A stretch of DNA of 64,000 nt, taken from JBLEFH01 sp047345645 (GTDB lineage Bacteria; Pseudomonadota; Alphaproteobacteria; Rhodobacterales; Rhodobacteraceae). The DNA lies in the NCBI GenBank assembly GCA_047345645.1, contig JBLEFH010000003.1; one strand, 5' to 3'. Made by a program: the position numbers and the translations under genes. Positions 8,293 through 16,698 of this stretch are shown piece after piece (within the stretch, counting starts at the first letter, position 1; every line of letters begins with the position of its first letter). The notes under the pieces were generated by a model, which was not told the origin of the DNA, did no database searches, and worked only from the letters and a program-made list of their open reading frames with translations.

Positions 8293-9615
8293 TCAATGCC
8301 TGTGCATCCGGTCGAGCAGTTTCGCGGTCATCTTGTCGAGCCAGCCATCTTGGTTGAACCGCGCATAATTCGGCCCGCGCTGCGCCGTCATCTCGCGGAG
8401 CGGCAGCGGGTCAAACCGCGTCTCCAGCGTCTTCGACGCGCCATCCGCACCGGCCGCCTGAATCGCCAGCGTCAATTCGGTGAGATGCAGCGTAAAATCG
8501 TGGCTCGGGAAGGGTTTGCGCCCTTTCTCGATCGCCTGCACCAGTTCCGCGATGCCGATAAACTTGTCCTGCTGGCCAAGCTGGCGGCGCTTGAACTTCT
8601 TGATGAGCGTTTTCGGGCTCCAGCTGTTGCCGAGCGGATCGATCTTCTCTTCCCCGTCCCGCCCCGGCGTCGGCGCATCGACGAGCGGCAAGCGCTTGCC
8701 CCCCACCCCGAACGGCCATTGCAGCCAGCTTTTCGTCCGCACCGACCGCGCCTTGCGGGCGTTCATCGACAGCTTGGTGAAGCGCTCATGATAAACGGGG
8801 CATTCGTAATGGCGATAAGTATCCGCGTGGAGCATCCCCTCATTGCCGATGATCCGCATCCGGTGGTCATAGGGCGCGGCGATGGAGCAGGTAACACGGC
8901 CCACGACACCGCTTTCAAAATCCAGACAGGCCACCGAGAAATCAGGCGTGTCGGGCGGATCGAGCGGCTTGTCCGTCTTGTCCGGCAGGGTCTGTTTGGA
9001 AAACGCCGTGACCGACCGCACCGGGCCAAAAATCGCGCACATCCATGTCAGGTGATAGCCAACATGCTCCCAAGTGCACCCCATCTCATATTCATGCAAA
9101 TAAGGCCACGGCGCGCCGGAGCGGGAGCGCCATTCCTCGGGGCTCATGAGGTAAATCGGGTTGTCGTCAAACTCGGCATAGACGATACGCGGATCGCCAA
9201 TGGTCCCATCCGCCACGGCTTTCCACATGGTCTGCGAGGTCGCCGAGAGCGTGTTCGACGGCGCGCAGGAGAGATACAGCCCCTTCTCCTCCGCCAGCGC
9301 CATCAATGCCTTGGCCTCATCCATATCCGTGACGAGCGGCTTTTCGGAATAGGCATGTTTGCCCGCCTCCAGCGCCGCGCGCGTCACGTCGTTATGCGCC
9401 TCGATGGAGGTGAGATTGACGATAATGTCGATCTCAGGGTCCGCCAGCATCGCCGCATTGTCGGGATATTGCTTCAGATCGTAAAAATCCGCGACATGCA
9501 CCGCGCGGGCCGTGTCCTTGTCCGTAATCCCGGCGATCTCGACATGCGGGTGCTTGGCCCGCGTTGCCATATAGTGATCAAACACATAGCCGCAGCCGAT
9601 AATCCCGATCTTCAT
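8293..9615 (-). CDS. Gfo/Idh/MocA family NAD(P)-dependent oxidoreductase
   Basis: Probable sugar or cyclitol dehydrogenase acting in the cytoplasm. The N-terminus MKIGIIGCGYVFDHY has the GxGxxx nucleotide fold, and EKPLVTDMDEA near residue 95 holds the conserved EKP motif with its catalytic Lys. At 440 residues it is longer than most family members, with an extended C-terminal domain of mixed helices and strands. The ATG at 9615 is chosen over one six codons upstream because GAGG precedes it. It lies 10 bases after a second gene of the same family, so the two are probably one transcript; the substrate is unknown. Confidence 0.85.
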   Translation of the reverse strand: MKIGIIGCGYVFDHYMATRAKHPHVEIAGITDKDTARAVHVADFYDLKQYPDNAAMLADPEIDIIVNLTSIEAHNDVTRAALEAGKHAYSEKPLVTDMDEAKALMALAEEKGLYLSCAPSNTLSATSQTMWKAVADGTIGDPRIVYAEFDDNPIYLMSPEEWRSRSGAPWPYLHEYEMGCTWEHVGYHLTWMCAIFGPVRSVTAFSKQTLPDKTDKPLDPPDTPDFSVACLDFESGVVGRVTCSIAAPYDHRMRIIGNEGMLHADTYRHYECPVYHERFTKLSMNARKARSVRTKSWLQWPFGVGGKRLPLVDAPTPGRDGEEKIDPLGNSWSPKTLIKKFKRRQLGQQDKFIGIAELVQAIEKGRKPFPSHDFTLHLTELTLAIQAAGADGASKTLETRFDPLPLREMTAQRGPNYARFNQDGWLDKMTAKLLDRMHRH

Positions 9616-9625
9616 GCGCCAAACC

Positions 9626-10708
9626 TCATGCACCTGTGCTCCATGTCGCCTTGGCCTGATCGACCAGTTTCATGATTTCGACCGTCTCCTCCAGCGGAAG
9701 CGTCTGATGCGCGGTCACGCCCTTCTCCAGCGCCTCGGCGACCGCGTCGGCTTCATGGCCATAGCCATTACCCGCATAAGGCGCGTTGATCGCGCTGCCG
9801 CCGGGCCGCAGCGCCTTGGCCGCGCCGCCGAAACGCTGCCAGAGCGCCTGAACCGTTGCGTTCTCCTTGAGTCCCGCCAGCTTGCCGCCGCCGCCCGTGC
9901 CGCCCTCCCGCGGTTTGATGCGAAAGAGCCGCGCGCTTGGCGGGCGGTAGATCGGCGCTTCCAGTCGGATCGTGCCGCGCTCGCCCTGAATGACCAGCAT
10001 ATTCGGCCCGGTGCTGCGCAGGCTCGCGCGGATGTTCGACAGCGCGCCCCCCGCATGGCGCAGGGTCAGCATGACTTCTTCATCAACCGCGGTGGAGCCG
10101 ATCCGCGCCATGGCCTGCATCTCATCGACCGGCCCGCAAAAGGCGCGCGCCAGCGAGAGCGGATAGATCCCGCGATGCATGAGCGCGCCGCCGCCCGCGG
10201 CCGGATCGAAGAGGCTGACGGAATCGCGCGGCACATCGGCCCCGCAGAACTGCCCCTGAAGCTGGCGGATCTCGCCGATCTTGCCATCCGCGATCTGTTT
10301 CTGCACCTCGGCGATGAGCGGCATGAACCGCGTCCACATCGCTTCCATACAAAACACATTGGCCGCTTTGGCCGCATCGGCGATCCGGGTGGCGGCTTCG
10401 GCATCGAGCGCGAAGGGCTTTTCGATCAGCACCGCCTTGCCCGCGGCAATCGCCAGCTTGGCGTGATCCTCATGCAACGCGGGCGGCGTCGCGATATAGA
10501 CCGCATCGACCCCCGGCATGGCGACCGCAGCGGCATAATCCTCCGCCACCTCCGCGCCCAAGCTCTCGGCGAGCCGCGCGGCATTCTCCCGGCGGCGCGA
10601 GGCCACGCACGCGACCTTCGCGTCATGCGCCGCTGCCTCAAGCCCGCGGGCAAATTTCTCGGAGACCGGGCCGCTACCGATCAGCGCCCACCCAATTGTT
10701 TTCGCCAT
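9626..10708 (-). CDS. Gfo/Idh/MocA family NAD(P)-dependent oxidoreductase
   Basis: A 360-residue dehydrogenase of the same superfamily as its downstream neighbour but not a recent copy of it. WALIGSGPVSEKFA (residues 7-20) is the dinucleotide-binding turn, and LIEKPFALD near residue 95 contains the EKP motif. The length is typical of the family, whose members oxidise or epimerise sugars, inositols and related polyols. It is the first gene of a two-gene leftward unit. No transporter or sugar kinase is adjacent, so the pathway is open. Confidence 0.88.
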   Translation of the reverse strand: MAKTIGWALIGSGPVSEKFARGLEAAAHDAKVACVASRRRENAARLAESLGAEVAEDYAAAVAMPGVDAVYIATPPALHEDHAKLAIAAGKAVLIEKPFALDAEAATRIADAAKAANVFCMEAMWTRFMPLIAEVQKQIADGKIGEIRQLQGQFCGADVPRDSVSLFDPAAGGGALMHRGIYPLSLARAFCGPVDEMQAMARIGSTAVDEEVMLTLRHAGGALSNIRASLRSTGPNMLVIQGERGTIRLEAPIYRPPSARLFRIKPREGGTGGGGKLAGLKENATVQALWQRFGGAAKALRPGGSAINAPYAGNGYGHEADAVAEALEKGVTAHQTLPLEETVEIMKLVDQAKATWSTGA

Positions 10709-10776
10709 TACACTTCATCCACCATTCTGTCGCGCCCAGATGTGCCACGACGCGGCCCGTCTCTAAAGCCCTTTCT

Positions 10777-12099
10777 TCAGCCGCCCAAGGTGATCTTGTC
10801 GGCGCGCAGAAGATCCGTCTCGGCCTCCGCCGCGCGTTCGGCCTCGACCTTCTGAACCACGTCTTTTTCAGGGGTTACGTCAGCAATTTCATCCGCTTCC
10901 TCGGGCGCGGGCGCGGCGTCTTTGGGCTGGCGCGGGCCGATTGGCGCACCATCTTGTGATATGTTGATGATATAGGCGGGCTCGGGCAACGCGATCCCGG
11001 CGGCCTCAATGGCCTTCTTGGTGAGCCGCACCGCTTCGGAGCGCGCGGAGTTGAAATCCGTCACCTTCTGATCGACCCAGCCGTCAAATTGCACCAGCAC
11101 CGAGCTGTCCCCGAGATCCTTCACAAGCACCTTTGGCTCCGGCTCTTTCAGAACGAAGGGCAGCGCATGCAGCGCGCCGAGCCCGATCTGCTGGACCTGC
11201 GAGAGCGAGGCCGCCGCATCGACGCCGAAATCGAAGGTAAAGCGCCGCTCCGGGTTGCGAGTGAAATTGGTGATGATCGCCTTGAAGACCTGCGCATTGG
11301 GGATGCGCACATGGTTGCCGTCGCGGTCGAGCAGCACCGTTGCGCGGGAGGAGAGCAGCAGCACATGCCCTTCCCGCCCGTCAATATCGACGAGATCATT
11401 CGGCCCAAAGGGCTGGCGGAGCGACAGCATGATCGAGGCGATATAGTTCTCGACCGAGTCCTTGACCGCGAAACCGACCGCGAGGCCCACGATCCCGGCG
11501 GCCCCGAGAACCGTGGAAATCACGCCGGTTGCACCGAGGATATCAAGCGCCAGCACCAGCCCCATGGCAATAAAGGCAAGGTAAATAGCTTGTTGGATCA
11601 GGTTGGCAATAAAGGGGTTCGGCGCGAACCGCGACACCAGCCCTTTGCGGCCCGACAGCCAGCGCCCGATCATCCAGATCACGCCGAAACAAAGCCCCGC
11701 GACGAGCAGGAGCGGCAGATAGAGCACGGCTTGGTTAAACCGCGCCATCAGGCGATTCTCGACCTCGCCAACGCGCTCAACGACGCTGGTCGCGATGTCG
11801 AGGCTCTCATTCACAGAAACCACGCCCTCGATTCGGCCCGCAACGGCGGCGAGTTGCTCGGCGAGATCGGTGTCCGGCACCTGTCCGCTGATCGTCACAA
11901 TCCCTGAGTTCACTGAAAGCTGAACGTTGTCAGTGCCTTCCATCGCGCCGAAAATATCGCTCAGCCGCCGCGCGATCTGCTGGTCCGCCGCCTGGTCCTC
12001 CTCGGCCGCGATCACCCCGGTATTGCCCTCCTGCGCGACAAGGGGGGCAGCGTAAAAAAACAGACACATGATCGTGACGATCCGGGTGAAAAACCGCAT
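10777..12099 (-). CDS. MscS-family mechanosensitive channel with N-terminal BON domain
   Basis: Inner-membrane channel that should open under membrane tension to release solutes in osmotic downshock. The 440-residue protein starts with a signal peptide ending near VAQEG (about residue 24), followed by a periplasmic BON domain (about 40-105, with VQLSVNSGIVTISGQV), then three or four membrane helices (about 125-225) and the MscS pore-lining and beta domain with DSVENYIASIMLSLRQPFGPNDLVDI. The final 50 residues are acidic and probably disordered. It stands alone, with its start facing the divergent outer-membrane protein gene. Confidence 0.9.
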   Translation of the reverse strand: MRFFTRIVTIMCLFFYAAPLVAQEGNTGVIAAEEDQAADQQIARRLSDIFGAMEGTDNVQLSVNSGIVTISGQVPDTDLAEQLAAVAGRIEGVVSVNESLDIATSVVERVGEVENRLMARFNQAVLYLPLLLVAGLCFGVIWMIGRWLSGRKGLVSRFAPNPFIANLIQQAIYLAFIAMGLVLALDILGATGVISTVLGAAGIVGLAVGFAVKDSVENYIASIMLSLRQPFGPNDLVDIDGREGHVLLLSSRATVLLDRDGNHVRIPNAQVFKAIITNFTRNPERRFTFDFGVDAAASLSQVQQIGLGALHALPFVLKEPEPKVLVKDLGDSSVLVQFDGWVDQKVTDFNSARSEAVRLTKKAIEAAGIALPEPAYIINISQDGAPIGPRQPKDAAPAPEEADEIADVTPEKDVVQKVEAERAAEAETDLLRADKITLGG

Positions 12100-12313
12100 T
12101 GCGTGAACTCCTTTGTGCCCAAAATCTTAAGGGTTTATGACATGGCGAACGCCCCCGTCACAAGATGCTCACAAGGGCGTGGTTGCGGGCAAATCACAAC
12201 AGCTGCGACCCGGTGCCGCAGCCCGATTGAAGCCGCCCCCGGACAGGCCTAAATCTGCCATCGTTCATCACGAAATGACCGCTCAAGGTCGCAGAACATA
12301 GTGAGGTATGAAC

Positions 12314-12943
12314 ATGAAGAAATTTGCACTTTTCGCAGGCGCAGCCCTGATCGCAGGCACCGCACATGCCGGTAATGTGGTTCAGCCGGAAGCAGATCCG
12401 GTTGTCGTCGCTCCGGCTCCCGTGGTCACCCCGGCTCCGGTCGCAACCCCGGACAGCAACTGGTCGGGCTTCTATCTGGGTGCGCAAGTTGGCTACGCTG
12501 ACGGCGATTTCCAGCTCGGCGATAATGACGACAGCGAGCAAGGCTTTGATGGCGCTCTCGGCGGTGTCCATGCCGGTTACAACTACGATTTCGGCAAATT
12601 CGTCCTCGGTGGCGAGCTGGCTTATGACAAGGCCGCGCTCGAATTCGAAGACAATGACGAAAACGAAATCACCGATGTTGCGACCGTGAAAGTTCGCGCC
12701 GGTTACGATGCAGGCCGCTGGATGCCCTACGTGACCGCCGGTGCCGCCTATGCTCAGGCCGAAGTGGCCGATGAAGAGTATGAAGATTGGGGCTACCTCG
12801 CCGGTGCCGGTGTGGATTTCAAAGCCACCGAGCGCATGATCGTTGGCGTGGAAGCGACCCACAACCGCTTCGAAGAGTTCGACGACACCGAATTTGAAGG
12901 CGATTTCAACGCCATCAAACTGAAGGCGTCCTACCGCTTCTAA
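12314..12943 (+). CDS. Outer-membrane beta-barrel protein (Omp25/OmpA-barrel-like)
   Basis: Secreted protein of 209 residues with an eight-strand-type barrel. MKKFALFAGAALIAGTAHAG is a clear signal peptide. A Pro/Val/Ala linker (about 25-46) leads to NWSGFYLGAQVGY, the usual first strand of this family, and the protein ends in the aromatic SYRF typical of outer-membrane insertion. The ATG at 12314 is preferred to the one at 12308 because GAGG ends 7 bases before it. The sequence is acidic, with many Asp/Glu in the loops. A strong terminator follows, so it is monocistronic. A general envelope-structural role is likely; porin activity is not shown. Confidence 0.88.
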   Translation: MKKFALFAGAALIAGTAHAGNVVQPEADPVVVAPAPVVTPAPVATPDSNWSGFYLGAQVGYADGDFQLGDNDDSEQGFDGALGGVHAGYNYDFGKFVLGGELAYDKAALEFEDNDENEITDVATVKVRAGYDAGRWMPYVTAGAAYAQAEVADEEYEDWGYLAGAGVDFKATERMIVGVEATHNRFEEFDDTEFEGDFNAIKLKASYRF

Positions 12944-12970
12944 GTTTGAGATTGCGTAAAGAGTGCATGG

Positions 12971-12999
12971 ACCGGGCCTTCGCGCCCGGTTCTTTTTTT
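12971..12999 (+). terminator. Intrinsic terminator of the outer-membrane protein gene
   Basis: ACCGGGC and GCCCGGT form a 7-base-pair stem around CTTCGC, followed by TCTTTTTTT. It sits 28 bases after the stop codon of the barrel protein. Confidence 0.93.
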
Positions 13000-13015
13000 C
13001 CCCGAACGCCCGGCG

Positions 13016-13083
13016 TTAAGCTCCGTTTAACCAAAATCGGCCAAATGTCGTGACGTCACCCTCCCTGTTTAACGATTGTTAAC
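13016..13083 (+). promoter_or_regulatory. Two CtrA-like binding boxes upstream of a small membrane protein
   Basis: TTAAGCTCCGTTTAAC (13016-13031) fits TTAA-N7-TTAAC exactly. TTTAACGATTGTTAAC (13068-13083) fits with one change in the first half. Both precede the 62-residue membrane-protein gene at 13119. The consensus is established for the response regulator CtrA in alphaproteobacteria; use of these boxes is inferred. A GTGACGTCAC palindrome lies between them at about 13050-13059. Confidence 0.55.
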
Positions 13084-13118
13084 ACACCGCGCCCTATCCT
13101 CATCGCAGGAGGTCGCTC

Positions 13119-13307
13119 ATGCCAATTTTGATTACGATTATCGCGTCTTTTGCGTGGGTTGCGGGGGTCACCGCAGGGCTTGTTTTCGGCTTCTGGGTTG
13201 GTGTTTACACGACTCTCGCCTTCTATCTGATCGGCCTCATCTGCACCGTCACCCTGATTCTCGCCGCCGCCTTCGGTCCGGCTCCCACACCCGAATCCTC
13301 CGCCTAG
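13119..13307 (+). CDS. Small two-helix membrane protein
   Basis: A 62-residue protein with an almost ideal ribosome site, AGGAGGT, nine bases before the ATG, which makes it a real gene despite its size. Residues 3-25 and about 29-53 are hydrophobic segments, and the tail APTPESSA is short and polar, so it is expected in the inner membrane as a hairpin. I do not recognise a family. It lies behind two CtrA-like boxes and ahead of adenine deaminase by 75 bases, but the deaminase is not obviously related in function. Confidence 0.75.
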   Translation: MPILITIIASFAWVAGVTAGLVFGFWVGVYTTLAFYLIGLICTVTLILAAAFGPAPTPESSA

Positions 13308-13382
13308 CGCCGCTCCATAGCCATTTGCCCGCAGCCATGTAAAACTTGACCCCTTACGGATCGTTAAAGGGGGCGGAAGATC

Positions 13383-15083
13383 ATGGGCGTGCAGGAGACA
13401 TTGGAACGCAAAATCACCCAAGGCCGGGGCGATGCGCCCGCCGATCTCGTCCTGCGCGGCGGCAAAGTGCTTGATGTCGTCACCGGCGCGATGATCGACG
13501 GCGATGTGGCGATTTGCGGCGATACCATCGTCGGGATCGGCGCGGAATATGAGGGCAGCGAGATCATCGACGTCTCCGGCCTCACCCTCGTTCCCGGCTT
13601 CATCGACACGCATCTGCATATCGAAAGCTCGCTCGTAACGCCGTTTGAGTTCGACCGCTGCGTCGGCCCGCGCGGGATCACCACCGCGATTTGCGACCCC
13701 CATGAAATCGCCAATGTCATCGGCCTGCCCGGCATCCGCTATTTTCAGGAGTCATCCGAACACACGCTGATGGATATCCGGGTGCAGCTCTCCTCCTGCG
13801 TGCCCTCCACCGATATGGAAACCTCCGGCGCGGCGCTGGAGGCCGCCGATCTAAGCGAGGTGATGGGCCACCCCTCCGCCATCGGCCTCGCCGAATTCAT
13901 GAATTACCCCGGCGTCATCCACCGCGATCCCGGCGCCATGGCGAAGCTCGCGCTCTTCGAGGGCGGCCATATCGACGGCCATTGCCCGCAACTCTCGGGC
14001 AAGGATCTCAACGCCTATATCACCGCCGGGATCCGCACCGAGCATGAGGCGACCACCGCCGAAGAAGCCATTGAAAAGCTTCGCAAAGGGATGCGCGTGC
14101 TGATCCGCGAAGGCTCCGTGTCCAAAGATCTCGACGCGCTCGCCCCAATCCTCACCGACATCACCTCCGCCTATATGTGCCTGTGCACCGACGACCGGAA
14201 CCCGCTCGATATCGGCGAGCATGGCCACCTCGACTACTTGATCCGCCGCCTGATCGCGCTTGGCTGCCCGCCGCTCGCGGTCTACCGCGCCGCCAGTCTC
14301 TCCGCCGCCGAAGCCTTCGGCCTCAAGGATCGCGGCCAGATCGCCCCCGGCAAACGCGCGGATATTGTCGCCATCGACAGCCTCGAAAGCTGCCGCGCCG
14401 AGCTCGTGCTTTGCGCCGGCCAGCGGATGACGGAGGACGCCTTCGCCGCGCGCCGCGAGATCGCCCCACCGGGGCGAAATTCCGTGAACGCCCCGAAGCT
14501 CGACCCCAAGGATTTCCAGAACCGGGACAACGCGGCGGACACGCATGTCATCGGCATCCTTGAAGGCAAGATCATCACCGAGCATCTGCGTAAGGAGATC
14601 ACGCCGGAAAATGGCGAGAAACGCCCTGATCCGTCGCGCGATCTGGTGCGGATCGCGGTCGTCGAGAGACATGGAAAAAACGGCAATATTTCAACGGGTT
14701 TCGTGGAAGGCTTCGGTCTCAAAGCGGGCGCGATTGCCTCCACAGTTTGCCATGATCACCACAATATTTGCGCCGTCGGCGTGAGCGACAGCGACATGGC
14801 CCTCACCGCCAACCGGCTCGGCGAGATCGAGGGCGGCTTCGTGGTTGCGCGGGACGGCGAGATCCTCGCGGAACTCGCCCTGCCGATTGCGGGCCTGATG
14901 AGTCTGGAGCCTTTCGAGACCGTCCGCGACCATCTCGAAGCGCTGCGCGAGGCGGCAAAATCCCTCGGCGTGACGCTCGAAGAGCCGTTCCTGCAACTTG
15001 CCTTTCTCGCCCTGCCCGTCATCCCCGCGCTCAAAATCACGGATCGCGGGCTGGTCGATGTGGAAGCATTTCAGCTGATTTGA
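13383..15083 (+). CDS. ade: Adenine deaminase
   Basis: Metal-dependent deaminase of the amidohydrolase superfamily that converts adenine to hypoxanthine and ammonia in purine salvage. The 566-residue protein matches the bacterial Ade length. The metal-binding DTHLHIESS lies near residues 76-84, CDPHEIANV near 103-111, and DGHCPQLSGKDLNAY near 200, and CTDDRNPLD holds the conserved Asp. The second half (from about 400) is the Ade C-terminal domain with VCHDHHNICAVG. GGGCGGAAG precedes the ATG. Because ammonia and hypoxanthine feed purine synthesis, it fits loosely with the nucleobase-type permease 3 kb downstream, but no operon joins them. Confidence 0.93.
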   Translation: MGVQETLERKITQGRGDAPADLVLRGGKVLDVVTGAMIDGDVAICGDTIVGIGAEYEGSEIIDVSGLTLVPGFIDTHLHIESSLVTPFEFDRCVGPRGITTAICDPHEIANVIGLPGIRYFQESSEHTLMDIRVQLSSCVPSTDMETSGAALEAADLSEVMGHPSAIGLAEFMNYPGVIHRDPGAMAKLALFEGGHIDGHCPQLSGKDLNAYITAGIRTEHEATTAEEAIEKLRKGMRVLIREGSVSKDLDALAPILTDITSAYMCLCTDDRNPLDIGEHGHLDYLIRRLIALGCPPLAVYRAASLSAAEAFGLKDRGQIAPGKRADIVAIDSLESCRAELVLCAGQRMTEDAFAARREIAPPGRNSVNAPKLDPKDFQNRDNAADTHVIGILEGKIITEHLRKEITPENGEKRPDPSRDLVRIAVVERHGKNGNISTGFVEGFGLKAGAIASTVCHDHHNICAVGVSDSDMALTANRLGEIEGGFVVARDGEILAELALPIAGLMSLEPFETVRDHLEALREAAKSLGVTLEEPFLQLAFLALPVIPALKITDRGLVDVEAFQLI

Positions 15084-15155
15084 AGCGCGGGCCGCGTCCT
15101 TAGATGCAGCCCGCCGGGTGGGAAAACGGCAACGCCGTCTTGCGGCCTTAGCGGC

Positions 15156-16304
15156 CTAAATGACCGCGTCCGCCGACAGCAACGGCTTCGCATTTTTCCC
15201 ATGCCGCATGGCCAAACGCCGCGCTGCCCGTCCCTGCAAAACGGCCCGTGCGGTTTCGCAAGGCGGCGTCGCCTTAGCCAACTCCGGGAAAATTTCACGC
15301 AGCTCGGCCACTGCTTCTGGCCCGACAGATTTGAGCGCTTCCGGGCCGGGAAAGAGCGACTCCGTCGGCGCACCGTTGGAGATAACCACCTGATGACGCT
15401 CGAAAAGCATGTGGAAATAGGTCACACCCTTCGCCATCTCCGCAACCTCGATTCCGTCGAGCGCCAGCAGCTGTTTCGCCGCCACGAGAACCTCATCCTC
15501 GCCGGTCATCCGCTTGGCGATGACGGAGCGCACGAGCAGGCGGTGCTGCGGGCTGACCAGAAGGTCACGATGCGGCATCCCGCCCCCAAGCGCGCCTGCG
15601 CGAATACGGATCGGTCGCAGATGCGGCGACGCCGCGAGACGCGCGGCGGAAAGATGCGTGCGGCCCACCCAGCGGACCGGTTTCAACCCCTCATCGCGGG
15701 TCTGAACGCGCGCCCCAACGGATATATTCTCCACCGCCTCCATGCCATTTTCGCAAGAAATCAGAGTGCCTTGCGCGAAACAGACCACCGCATCGCCCGC
15801 CGTTTTCGGCCCACTCGTGACGTTGCCATAGAGGTCAATGCGCACCGTGTCGCCGCCGCCCGGCGGGTTGAGATTGCTGGCCTGCGCCCCATCGGCGGCA
15901 CCGCCCTGAAGCGTCGTGTCGCGGTTGCGCAGCACGCCATAGGCGTCGATCGCCGTGGTCTCGCCGCTCTCCCCGACCCGCGACAGCGCGACGTAATTCG
16001 CCTCATCCGCGAAGCGCCCCGGCCCGCCATTGATGAGCTTGCCGTTCGCCGCCGTCGACGCGACCGTGTAGATCGTCCACTCCGGATTGTCCGGGTCGGG
16101 CGTGCCACTGAGGCTCGCCAGCGACAATTCACCATTTTGCAGATTGCCAGTTGTCGACAGCCCGCTCGTGTGCAACTCGCCATTATTGCGATAGAAAGAT
16201 ACGATAAAATCGGCGGGGTCGTCCCCCGGCCCAAGCGCGATTTCGACATATTCGGGCGGAGTCACGCCCGATTTGTAGTTAATTTCGGAAATAAACGCAG
16301 TCAC
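15156..16304 (-). CDS. Hint (hedgehog/intein) domain protein
   Basis: A 382-residue protein in two parts. Residues 1-165 form a beta-rich, Gly/Asp-rich region starting MTAFISEINY, without a classical signal peptide. From Cys175 (CFAQGTLISCENG) to about residue 320 there is a Hint domain, with the block SPQHRLLVRS and the terminal SNGAPTESLFPG, as in the many Hint proteins of Rhodobacterales. Hint domains in inteins and hedgehog proteins self-cleave at the leading Cys; whether this one does is not known, and no C-terminal Asn-nucleophile junction is evident. The start is GTG with GAG next to it. A CtrA-like box lies 20 bases upstream. A role in secretion or surface attachment is a guess. Confidence 0.82.
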   Translation of the reverse strand: MTAFISEINYKSGVTPPEYVEIALGPGDDPADFIVSFYRNNGELHTSGLSTTGNLQNGELSLASLSGTPDPDNPEWTIYTVASTAANGKLINGGPGRFADEANYVALSRVGESGETTAIDAYGVLRNRDTTLQGGAADGAQASNLNPPGGGDTVRIDLYGNVTSGPKTAGDAVVCFAQGTLISCENGMEAVENISVGARVQTRDEGLKPVRWVGRTHLSAARLAASPHLRPIRIRAGALGGGMPHRDLLVSPQHRLLVRSVIAKRMTGEDEVLVAAKQLLALDGIEVAEMAKGVTYFHMLFERHQVVISNGAPTESLFPGPEALKSVGPEAVAELREIFPELAKATPPCETARAVLQGRAARRLAMRHGKNAKPLLSADAVI

Positions 16305-16698
16305 CTCACACCACCAAGGTTCGTTAACGATTGGTTAACACTACGCATCTCCATTAACTTTAAAAATAGTGGAGTCGGTGAAAGAGGGGTGGGGCGGCTA
16401 TTTGTCGCTGATGTCGCACCTATTGCGGGTCAGATGTGAGTAAAAGACGGCTCAAAGCATCCGATAAAAACCACGATGTTCTATAGATCCATCACATCAA
16501 TACCTTTGGGAGAAGGTTTCTTCGCACCGCCCTACACAGAAATGCGACAACCTGCCGCAGTCTTTCAATCAAAATCCGTAAAATGCAAAATCAAGAAAAT
16601 ACTTTTCCTAAAATACAATACAAAACGCTTTTATTGATGATCCCCTCATTCGCCTGTTTACTAAGTTTCGAATCATTTTCGGATGTGGGGAGGCGCAA
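16305..16698. promoter_or_regulatory. AT-rich intergenic region with a CtrA-like box
   Basis: The divergent gap between the Hint gene and the solute-binding protein gene is clearly richer in A and T than its surroundings. GTTAACGATTGGTTAAC (16323-16339) is a perfect TTAA-N7-TTAAC box and a further ATTAAC follows at about 16352. A TACAAT hexamer near 16614 may be a -10 element for the rightward gene, without a convincing -35. I see no RNA gene, terminator or credible small reading frame here. Confidence 0.45.
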
